This document shows, one piece after another, positions 57,763-64,000 of a stretch of 64,000 nt of DNA. The first letter of the stretch is position 1, and each line of letters starts with the position of its first letter. The DNA is taken from positions 27 through 64,026 of the forward strand of contig NZ_MSZX01000021.1 of assembly GCF_002021565.1 (NCBI RefSeq), given 5' to 3'. Source of the DNA: Paenibacillus selenitireducens (GTDB lineage Bacteria > Bacillota > Bacilli > Paenibacillales > Paenibacillaceae). A model generated the notes under the pieces. It made no database searches. It had not been told where the DNA came from and saw only the letters and a program-made list of their open reading frames with translations. Position numbers and translations under genes: made by a program.

Positions 57763-59055
57763 TTAGGATGGATCCATGTCAAATAATCTGGAAATTTGCG
57801 GATCTAACAAATGTTGTGCCGCTTTAAGCTTATTGTCGGGAAAGTACAAATGATATTTTCCTTTACGAATTCCGCTAATGGAGCGTACAATTTCCGACAC
57901 TTCCGAAATTTCCTTCAATTTTTCATGCTGGTCTAATAGAATAATTTGCTTGTCCATTGGATTATCGCCCGATCGATAAATGGAGTACGAGAGATCTGTC
58001 GGCGAATCGATGACCAGATCATATTCAGGATGTAGTCCGGCGTGAACAAACTGTTGACGGATGTAATCCTGCTGCACTTCGTCCAAATGATCCAACATTA
58101 TATATTTATACAATTTGCGTTCCATAAACCGGTCGCACAAGTCAGATAGGATCTCATCCTTTTCCTGTGTCCACTGCATAAATACCGCTTGTACAAACGC
58201 TTCATCAAGACGTATGTATTGCTCCATTGAAATCGTTCCTTCAAATAAAGAAGGCAGAGGTTCCAACATAAATCGGAATTCAAATCCACGATCGTATAAT
58301 TCATGGGCTCTCTTGAAAATTTGGCGCAAGATAATCTCGGAGCTTCTTGTCACAGGGTGAAAATATACCTGCCAGTACATCTGATATCTGGACATCAGAT
58401 AATCTTCCACCGCATGCATGCCGCTCTCCTTGACGACAATTCTTCCTTTATAGGGTCGTAAGACCCGTAAAATACGATCCATATCAAATGTTCCGTAATT
58501 GACGCCCGTAAAATATGCATCTCTGAGCAAATAATCCATGCGATCCGCATCCAGCGCGCTGGAAACCAAATTGACCACAATAGGTTTATCGTACGTCTTC
58601 TGAATAACGGATGCAACCTGCTCTGGAAAATCATCCGAAATCCGTCTGAGTACGGCATTAATTTCTGATGGTTCCCGAATAATCCGACACGTCCAGTCCT
58701 CGTGGTTCATGTGAAAGGCCTCTTCGATGGAATGCGAGAAGGGACCATGTCCTAAGTCATGCAATAAGGCAGCACATAATGCAACGAGTCCCTCTTCCTG
58801 CGGCCAGTCGGCATAACCGCTTCGTTCAAATTGCGAGATAATCCTCCGCGTAATCTCGTATACCCCTAAGGAGTGAGAGAATCTACTATGTTCCGCACCA
58901 TGAAACGTCAGATAGGAAGTACCTAATTGTCGAATTCGACGAAGACGTTGAAATTCTCTCGTATTAATTAGATTCCAAATCGTCTGATCTTGTACGTGAA
59001 TATACTTATGAACGGGGTCTTTGAACACTTTTTCTTCTGCTAATTGGGAATACAT
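57763..59055 (-). CDS. HD-domain phosphohydrolase (YwfO-like)
   Basis: A 430-residue dNTPase-like protein. It starts YSQLAEEKVFKDPVHKYIHV and has the HD motif residues in HGAEHSRFSHSLGVYE and CAALLHDLGHGPFSHSIE (His-Asp pair about 110), and DALDADRMDYLLRDAYFTGV-like segments. It resembles SamHD1/YwfO-type triphosphohydrolases. ATG 59055 is chosen (AGAGG about 10 nt upstream); ATG 59079 lacks a site. B. subtilis has metS at this point and ywfO elsewhere. Two strong 0A boxes lie 50-75 bp upstream. Confidence 0.9.
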   Translation of the reverse strand: MYSQLAEEKVFKDPVHKYIHVQDQTIWNLINTREFQRLRRIRQLGTSYLTFHGAEHSRFSHSLGVYEITRRIISQFERSGYADWPQEEGLVALCAALLHDLGHGPFSHSIEEAFHMNHEDWTCRIIREPSEINAVLRRISDDFPEQVASVIQKTYDKPIVVNLVSSALDADRMDYLLRDAYFTGVNYGTFDMDRILRVLRPYKGRIVVKESGMHAVEDYLMSRYQMYWQVYFHPVTRSSEIILRQIFKRAHELYDRGFEFRFMLEPLPSLFEGTISMEQYIRLDEAFVQAVFMQWTQEKDEILSDLCDRFMERKLYKYIMLDHLDEVQQDYIRQQFVHAGLHPEYDLVIDSPTDLSYSIYRSGDNPMDKQIILLDQHEKLKEISEVSEIVRSISGIRKGKYHLYFPDNKLKAAQHLLDPQISRLFDMDPS

Positions 59056-59104
59056 GATCCATTCATCCTCTCTTTTCATCTAATAAAGTCGGACAGATAG
59101 ATGT

Positions 59105-59129
59105 TTTGTCGAATTGTGTCATTGTCGAA
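59105..59129 (+). promoter_or_regulatory. Two 0A boxes in the HD-gene/abrB intergenic region
   Basis: TTTGTCGAA (59105-59113) is an exact 0A box and ATTGTCGAA (59121-59129) matches 8 of 9, in the same orientation. They lie 50-75 bp upstream of the HD gene and about 110-140 bp upstream of the abrB promoter, so either gene could be the target. Confidence 0.6.
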
Positions 59130-59240
59130 TTTCCAATTGATTCCTTTCAATTCCCAATTTGAGAATCTCCTATAAACCTCTCTATAACAGCAATCATAGG
59201 GTACCCCATATATTAACAAGATTAGTATATATTTTTTAGG

Positions 59241-59269
59241 TTGACTATTTTGGGAATGCTTGGTACTAT
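59241..59269 (+). promoter_or_regulatory. Promoter of abrB
   Basis: Plus strand: TTGACT (59241-59246), 17 bp, extended -10 TGGTACTAT (hexamer 59264-59269); predicted start about 59276. Confidence 0.7.
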
Positions 59270-59292
59270 TATATTCATGAAAAACATAGAAC

Positions 59293-59311
59293 TATGTCGA
59301 CATTTGTCGAT
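59293..59311 (+). promoter_or_regulatory. Tandem 0A boxes downstream of the abrB promoter (Spo0A repression site)
   Basis: TATGTCGAC (59293-59301) and TTTGTCGAT (59303-59311) are spaced 10 bp apart, one helical turn, at about +17 to +36. B. subtilis Spo0A-P represses abrB through tandem 0A boxes at the same place, so conserved repression is the natural inference. Confidence 0.75.
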
Positions 59312-59342
59312 TCTGTAATTGGCGAGAGGAGCTAGAACTTAA

Positions 59343-59597
59343 ATGATGAAATCTACTGGCATTGTAAGAAAAGTCGATGAATTAGGCCGTGTCGTTATTC
59401 CTATTGAACTTCGTCGTACACTAGGCATCGGAGAGAAGGACGCGCTTGAAATTTATGTTGATGGTGAGCGCATTATGCTCAAAAAATATGAGCCTGCTTG
59501 CATCTTCTGTGGTAATGCAGAGAACGTTACATACTTTAAAGGAAAAATTGTTTGTCACGAATGTGTATCTGAGATCCCTACCCCTGTGACAAAATAA
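59343..59597 (+). CDS. abrB: Transition-state regulator AbrB with Cys-rich C terminus
   Basis: DNA-binding repressor of post-exponential genes. The 84-residue protein has the standard N-terminal swapped-hairpin domain, starting MKSTGIVRKVDELGRVVIP (about residues 2-52). Its C-terminal half differs from B. subtilis AbrB: CIFCGNAEN ... IVCHECVSE gives two CXXC pairs about 16 residues apart, like a small zinc ribbon. ATG 59343 or the adjacent 59346 is the start (GAGGAG upstream). It is the only plus-strand gene in the window, as abrB is opposite to its neighbours in B. subtilis. Confidence 0.93.
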   Translation: MMKSTGIVRKVDELGRVVIPIELRRTLGIGEKDALEIYVDGERIMLKKYEPACIFCGNAENVTYFKGKIVCHECVSEIPTPVTK

Positions 59598-59659
59598 GAA
59601 AAGTAGTATATAATAGATTTATTGAACATTGTTAATTCTAACCTTTTTATATCTCCTTG

Positions 59660-59704
59660 GTACCTTCGAGGCATGAACGCTGCCCAGAAGGTACATTTTT
59701 TTTG
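59660..59704 (+). terminator. Intrinsic terminator of abrB
   Basis: Plus strand: GTACCTTC / GAAGGTAC arms (59660-59667 and 59687-59694) with an inner GGCA / TGCC pair, followed by ATTTTTTTTG. Confidence 0.9.
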
Positions 59705-59767
59705 TGCAGATTCACAAAATAATCTGGATGTTCTTCTTACCACAATAGGACCTGATAGAGGTTTTTC

Positions 59768-60652
59768 TCATAATAAGGCGTTATAGATATCTCTTCGAGA
59801 AACATTACGATCCCCCGCGGCCTGCTTCATCGCCTCTTTTCGATTCCCGCCGTTACGTTCCTCATAATGGGCAACATGCTGTTCAATAGATAGACTCTCC
59901 CACCATACCTGTTGTGCATCCGTGGCTGTTCCATCCGATGGTTCAACCACTAGACAATACTCTCCTTGGGGTGGATGTTCCTCTAACCATGCCAGACATT
60001 CCTCGATGGTTCCACGGGCGAATTCCTCATATCTCTTCGTCAATTCTCTAGCCATGACCACCCGGCGATTCCCTAATACACGATGCATATGCTCTAATGT
60101 CTTCGCTACCCGGTGAGGCGATTCATAGAATAGCAAGGTCCCTTCGGCGAATTGGAGTGATTGCAGCATACCTTCAATCGATTTCTTATCACGCGGTAAA
60201 AATCCGACAAACGTAAACCGATCGGTGGGCAGTCCGGACACGATTAATGCCGATAATGCTGCATTCGCTCCCGGGATCGGTACAACGGGAATCGCTTCTT
60301 CTATAGCCAGTGCAACAAGATCGGTGCCTGGATCCGAAATCGCTGGTAATCCAGCATCGCTGACAAGTGCAATATTTTTTCCTTCTATTAAATAACGTAT
60401 CAGTTCGGGTCCGCTTGCATGTTTATTATGCTCATGATAACTGTACAATGTTTTGGATGGAATTTCAAAATGTGTCAACAGCTTACGTGTTTGCCGCGTA
60501 TCTTCAGCAGCAATGACATCTACTTCTTGCAGTGTGCGTACCGCACGATATGTCATGTCTTCTAGATTACCGATCGGTGTAGCTACTAAGTAAAGCGTAC
60601 CTGTTGCATTTCCGGACATCGGTTGAAAACTTTTCTGTACATTCCAAGTCAT
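59768..60652 (-). CDS. rsmI: 16S rRNA (cytidine 1402-2'-O)-methyltransferase RsmI
   Basis: Methylates C1402 of 16S rRNA. The 294-residue TP-methylase has GTLYLVATPIGNLEDMTYRAV (about 19-39), AAEDTRQTRKLLTHF, VSDAGLPAISDPG and PIPGANAALSALIVSGLPTD. The start overlaps the upstream gene by 4 nt (ATGA). The B. subtilis gene is yabC. A GIY-YIG gene (yazA), found between these two in B. subtilis, is missing here. Confidence 0.96.
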   Translation of the reverse strand: MTWNVQKSFQPMSGNATGTLYLVATPIGNLEDMTYRAVRTLQEVDVIAAEDTRQTRKLLTHFEIPSKTLYSYHEHNKHASGPELIRYLIEGKNIALVSDAGLPAISDPGTDLVALAIEEAIPVVPIPGANAALSALIVSGLPTDRFTFVGFLPRDKKSIEGMLQSLQFAEGTLLFYESPHRVAKTLEHMHRVLGNRRVVMARELTKRYEEFARGTIEECLAWLEEHPPQGEYCLVVEPSDGTATDAQQVWWESLSIEQHVAHYEERNGGNRKEAMKQAAGDRNVSRRDIYNALL

Positions 60653-61413
60653 TCGTCTAATCCCTCTTTAGGTCCGTAATAGATTTGCATCAATTCATCG
60701 CAGTATTCGTTGTTCTCATTATAGACAATGAGTGGGGGTAGTAACCGTAAATCGGGTTTACCATCGCGCATTGCTTCAATGAGAACCATATTGGCTTCAA
60801 GATTCGCTCGCGGATGAACAAATCGTATCCGTTTCGGTTCTAATCGATGCTCTCGCATGATCGTTATGATTTCTCCAAGCCGGGAAGGCCGATGAACCAT
60901 CGTCACTTTGCCACCGGTTCGAATTAATCTTTTACATGCCACGACCACCTCTTCGAGCGTACATCCGATTTCGTGTCGGGCCATGGCCTGGTGATCGTTT
61001 AATTTGTGATCCCCTGTCTGCATTTTCATATAAGGCGGATTGACGGTAATGGCGTCATACACCTCATAGCCCACTTCTTTATAGTACTCCCTCAAGTCTC
61101 CTTGCACGATACGTATTCTCTCATCCAATCCATTGAGCTCAACACTCCGACGAGCCATATCATATAACCGCGGCTGAATTTCAATCCCTTCAATAGACGC
61201 CTTCGTCCGTGTCGACAACAGCATAGGCACGACACCGTTCCCTGTACATAAATCGAGAATTCTGCCTTGCTTCGGGATCGAAGAGAATCGTGCTAATAGA
61301 ACGGCATCCATGGAGAAACTGAATACTTCGTCACTTTGGATAATTTTGAGGTCATGCGTCAGCAAGTCATCTATCCGCTCTGAAGGCTGTAAGCTTATCG
61401 GTTCTGTCACCAC
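60649..61413 (-). CDS. trmN6: tRNA1(Val) (adenine37-N6)-methyltransferase-like protein (YabB)
   Basis: SAM-dependent methyltransferase of 254 residues. The SAM motif LDLCTGNGVVPMLLS (about 54-68) and the catalytic NPPY motif (VNPPYMKMQTG) are present, the TrmN6/RlmG-type layout. By homology it methylates A37 of a tRNA; the exact substrate in Firmicutes is less certain. The start is GTG 61413 (GAGG upstream). It is cotranscribed with rsmI. Confidence 0.9.
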   Translation of the reverse strand: MVTEPISLQPSERIDDLLTHDLKIIQSDEVFSFSMDAVLLARFSSIPKQGRILDLCTGNGVVPMLLSTRTKASIEGIEIQPRLYDMARRSVELNGLDERIRIVQGDLREYYKEVGYEVYDAITVNPPYMKMQTGDHKLNDHQAMARHEIGCTLEEVVVACKRLIRTGGKVTMVHRPSRLGEIITIMREHRLEPKRIRFVHPRANLEANMVLIEAMRDGKPDLRLLPPLIVYNENNEYCDELMQIYYGPKEGLDE

Positions 61414-61454
61414 GATTTCCTCTTTTCTTCTATTATAAATACTTCTCTATACAT

Positions 61455-61487
61455 TGAAAAAACCGTAGGTAGTCTAACCCTACGGTC
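61455..61487 (-). terminator. Intrinsic terminator of yabA
   Basis: An 8-bp perfect stem ACCGTAGG / CCTACGGT, 9-base loop, then TTTTTTC on the minus strand. Confidence 0.9.
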
Positions 61488-61488
61488 G

Positions 61489-61890
61489 TTATTTATTCAA
61501 AAATGACAGACAGAAGAGGCAATCGCCTTCCGTCCGTAAATGTCCGTAATATACGTTACAAATATGGAATCCTTCATGATACAACCGGGCTAGATTGTCA
61601 TGCCCCTCGCCGACGATGGCACTCGCTGCATTTGCAATCTCTTCAGCATTCATCATCTTCGCTTTGGAGGATTGCATCACCGCTTCCGTAGCGACCTCCG
61701 CAACCATTTGCTCCGTTGGCATCGACTCGAGTTTTAACACACGCCGCAATTGCTGGTTCTCCAGACTTAAACGTTTATTTTCTTCTAAAAGCTGCTTGAT
61801 TACCAATTTGAATGTCCCGAGCTGGTCATGTAAGCTGCCAGCCTGCATTTCAATATCATGAATTTGTGTAAAAATATCTTTGTTCTCCAA
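61489..61890 (-). CDS. yabA: Replication initiation control protein YabA
   Basis: Negative regulator that binds DnaA and DnaN to limit over-initiation. The 133-residue protein has an N-terminal coiled coil for tetramerisation (about 1-60, leucine-rich) and a C-terminal zinc domain with [12 protein letters not shown] and [10 protein letters not shown], giving the C/H-C-C set. It is longer than B. subtilis YabA (119) by a Met/Ala-rich linker. The start appears to be TTG 61890 after GGTGGG. Stable placement between ricT and yabB. Confidence 0.94.
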   Translation of the reverse strand: MENKDIFTQIHDIEMQAGSLHDQLGTFKLVIKQLLEENKRLSLENQQLRRVLKLESMPTEQMVAEVATEAVMQSSKAKMMNAEEIANAASAIVGEGHDNLARLYHEGFHICNVYYGHLRTEGDCLFCLSFLNK

Positions 61891-61920
61891 GTTCCCACCC
61901 CAGAGCGCGAAATGATACGC

Positions 61921-62721
61921 TTATTTTACAACAACATCATCAAAAGGAAGTTCTTTCACCTTACCTAGATCGAACACTTGTACATGAACCGTACGTTCGC
62001 TTGCATTAATTCCTACAACTTTACCCTCACCGTAGGATGTAATGACAATCTTACCTGTGCTTGGCAGTTCTTCTTTGACACTTTCGTAATTATCATGCTC
62101 GAACTTCAAGCAGCACATCAGCCGTCCGCATAACCCTGATATTTTCGTAGGATTTAAGGATAAGTTCTGGTCTTTAGCCATCTTAATCGATACCGGCTCG
62201 AAATCACCCAGCCAAGATGAGCAGCATAGAATACGTCCGCAAGGTCCGATCCCGCCTAGCATCTTCGCTTCATCCCGAACACCGATCTGCCGAAGCTCGA
62301 TTCTTGTTCGGAAAATGCTCGCCAAATCTTTTACTAGCTCCCTAAAATCTACGCGTCCTTCCGCTGTAAAATAAAAAATGATTTTATTGCGGTCAAACGT
62401 AAATTCAACGTCCACCAATTTCATCTTTAACTGATGGTCTCGAATTTTATCTAAACAAGTTGTCAGCGCATTTCGTGCTGCAAATTTATTCTCCTCAACA
62501 ATACGTGCATCGTTATCATCTGCAATCCGAATCACTTTCTTCAACGGAAGCACGACGTCAGATTCATTAACGCTCTTCGGCCCAATGACAACTTTGCCGT
62601 ATTCTACGCCACGTACCGTCTCCACAATCACATACTGGTCCTTCTCGACCGGCAGCTCTAATGGATCGAAATAATAGATTTTGCCCGCTTTCTTGAAACG
62701 GACCCCCACCACATTGTACAC
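61921..62721 (-). CDS. ricT: RicT (YaaT), Fe-S regulator of RNase Y
   Basis: PSP1-family protein that forms the RicA-RicF-RicT complex, which modulates RNase Y and affects sporulation and biofilm. The 266-residue protein begins YNVVGVRFKKAGKIYYFDP and has cysteine-rich segments GPCGRILCCSSWLGDF and GLCGRLMCCLKFEHDNY that bind 4Fe-4S clusters in the family. GTG 62721 with GGGGGG 5 nt upstream is the likely start, right after the holB stop; TTG 62742 is less likely. Confidence 0.95.
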   Translation of the reverse strand: MYNVVGVRFKKAGKIYYFDPLELPVEKDQYVIVETVRGVEYGKVVIGPKSVNESDVVLPLKKVIRIADDNDARIVEENKFAARNALTTCLDKIRDHQLKMKLVDVEFTFDRNKIIFYFTAEGRVDFRELVKDLASIFRTRIELRQIGVRDEAKMLGGIGPCGRILCCSSWLGDFEPVSIKMAKDQNLSLNPTKISGLCGRLMCCLKFEHDNYESVKEELPSTGKIVITSYGEGKVVGINASERTVHVQVFDLGKVKELPFDDVVVK

Positions 62722-62722
62722 A

Positions 62723-63700
62723 CTAACCCCCCTGTACTCCAACTAGGAATTGTTCGAAGGCTAACTGTGGATTCACATTGGCGCGTAGACGCTTCTGCAT
62801 TTCCGTCGTTAGCTCCATACAGCGTACCCACGCTTCCGTAGTGCGGGAAAACGCATATTTGCTGATCGATTCCAGCTGATCTATGAAAATTATACTTTCT
62901 GTTCGGTCCAGTTGATAATGGATCATATCCTTAAACCAAAGTAGGAACAAGCTCATCAGAGTGTCCAAATGTTCTGCAAGCGGCGTCTTGAATAATTGCT
63001 GTTGTGCCGTGATCATTGCAGTATTGACTTTATTAAGACAATCCTTACCTAATTGTAACATTACATTTCGAATTTCTGCAAACCAATTCTGCTGGATAAT
63101 TTCCCTGCATGCAGGAAGTCCAGATGCTAAATGAACGGCACAACGGGCAAGACTCTGAGCATATCCTTCTTGGACGAGAACTTGCAGCATCGCTTTGGGA
63201 TCCATGGGGGTAAATGAGATCCACTGCGCACGTGACTGTATGGTGGGTAACATCGCTTGTCCATTCTCTGTCAGAAGAATAGCTACCACTGGAGACAACG
63301 GTTCTTCTAAGAACTTTAGCAGACTATTTGCTGCTTGCACCGTCATTTTGTCAGCCTGCTCCATAATGTAGACTTTCCGACTACCACCGCCGGTGCGGTA
63401 AGCAAATTCACGTTGCAATGCACGAATTTGTTCGATTTTAATCGAGGATCCTTCCGGAGCAATGACATGAATATCGGGGTGGTTATGATGGTCTACTTTA
63501 CGGCATTCTAGACATTCATCACAGCAATCATCTTTCATTTCGGTACAGAATAAAGCTTTGGCAAACGTCAACGCCATTTCTTTGCGGCCTGAACCCTGCG
63601 GTCCAGCGAATAAATACGCATGTGAAACTTTGTCATTACGCAATCCGTTCTGCAGCATTTGTTTGGCATGCGCTTGCCCGATAATATCTTGAAAAGACAT
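62723..63700 (-). CDS. holB: DNA polymerase III delta' subunit
   Basis: Clamp-loader subunit of 325 residues. It has GQAHAKQMLQNGLRNDKVSH, the P-loop-like AGPQGSGRKEMALTFAKALFC (about 32-52), a zinc-binding stretch with CCDECLECRKVDHHNHPD, and the SRAQ sensor motif (TIQSRAQWISF). ATG 63700 is used. It follows yaaR by about 36 nt, as in the yaaR-holB-yaaT cluster of B. subtilis. Confidence 0.95.
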   Translation of the reverse strand: MSFQDIIGQAHAKQMLQNGLRNDKVSHAYLFAGPQGSGRKEMALTFAKALFCTEMKDDCCDECLECRKVDHHNHPDIHVIAPEGSSIKIEQIRALQREFAYRTGGGSRKVYIMEQADKMTVQAANSLLKFLEEPLSPVVAILLTENGQAMLPTIQSRAQWISFTPMDPKAMLQVLVQEGYAQSLARCAVHLASGLPACREIIQQNWFAEIRNVMLQLGKDCLNKVNTAMITAQQQLFKTPLAEHLDTLMSLFLLWFKDMIHYQLDRTESIIFIDQLESISKYAFSRTTEAWVRCMELTTEMQKRLRANVNPQLAFEQFLVGVQGG

Positions 63701-63736
63701 GATAGCCTCACTTTCAAATTCAGAACCTATCCCTAG

Positions 63737-64000
63737 CTAAAAGCAATAGTTAATTAGCATGCCCCGAATTTCACCAATCTTATTCAGAAGGTCGATCCTT
63801 CCCTGCTCGTTGTCTAACAATTCCTCTGCCATAGATACCAGGGTCGCATCAATTTCTTCTAATAGCTTGTAGCGTTTGCCCCGGCCCCTGCGGTCCCAGC
63901 CCCGCGTATCCTTGATGCCAAGACCGCGGCGAACGGTATCTTCTAGGAATCGCTTCACCATCGTCCGGTACATATACAGCTCGCGTACTGTCATCGATTT
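63737..64000 (-). CDS. yaaR: YaaR family protein (DUF327), 5' end outside the window
   Basis: C-terminal 87 or so codons of a YaaR-like protein: YMYRTMVKRFLEDTVRRGLG, KRYKLLEEIDATLVSMAEEL and the terminal IGEIRGMLINYCF. The frame is open to the window edge (the codons before ATG 63994 are AAA TCG), so the gene is truncated by the window and not by mutation. Full-length homologues have about 146 residues. Function unknown; it is the normal neighbour of holB. Confidence 0.88.
   Translation of the reverse strand, partial: KSMTVRELYMYRTMVKRFLEDTVRRGLGIKDTRGWDRRGRGKRYKLLEEIDATLVSMAEELLDNEQGRIDLLNKIGEIRGMLINYCF

Overview
This window is a stretch of Gram-positive, spore-forming (Firmicutes/Bacillota) core chromosome close to the replication origin, and protein wording and gene order point to Paenibacillus or a close relative. 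Almost everything lies on the minus strand, so the window reads in reverse: transcription starts at the high-coordinate end (yaaR, holB, ricT, yabA) and runs towards a 16S rRNA gene whose 5' end occupies bases 1-259. Only abrB is transcribed on the plus strand. The order follows the Bacillus subtilis yaaR-to-rrnJ region very closely.

Layout from high to low coordinates. (1) 56.3-64 kb: replication and RNA-modification genes (yaaR, holB, ricT, yabA, trmN6-like, rsmI), the transition regulator abrB, a YwfO-like HD phosphohydrolase in the place B. subtilis uses for metS, and tatD. (2) 52-56.8 kb: a 3D/G5-domain cell-wall gene behind a ydaO-type (c-di-AMP) riboswitch, then rnmV, ksgA, yabG, veg (with two near-perfect tandem sigma-A promoters) and sspF. 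(3) 45.5-51.7 kb: ispE, purR-ridA, spoVG, glmU, prs, pth, fin. (4) 34-45.4 kb: mfd, a PrsA-like foldase, spoVT, a SpoVB-like flippase, mazG (YabN), hup, rqcP, yabP, yabQ, divIC, yabR. (5) 26-33.4 kb: spoIIE, a TPR membrane protein, YabS-like VWA protein, YabT-like kinase, tilS, hpt. (6) 10.8-25.9 kb: ftsH, nadA, a sugar ABC transporter with a YesM/YesN-type two-component system, then nadB, nadC, coaX, hslO and a diverged PrsA-like protein. (7) 1-10.6 kb: cysK, the pabB-pabA-pabC-folP-folB-folK-yazB-dusB folate operon, greA-lysS and the rRNA operon.

The main departure from standard gene order is the five-gene sugar ABC/two-component operon lying between nadA and nadBC. It has its own promoter with a CcpA cre-like site, so it looks like an accessory insertion. 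Sporulation control can be read directly from the DNA: a Spo0A-type promoter with 21-bp spacing at spoIIE, tandem 0A boxes just downstream of the abrB promoter, a sigma-H promoter at spoVG, and sigma-F/G-type promoters at fin and sspF.

I found no CRISPR array, insertion sequence, prophage, toxin-antitoxin module or obviously novel multi-gene system. The items most worth a second look are the riboswitch leader with its attenuator, the split nad cluster, the Cys-rich AbrB tail, a 46-residue ORF after spoIIE, several unexplained intergenic inverted repeats, and a local G+C jump inside pabC.
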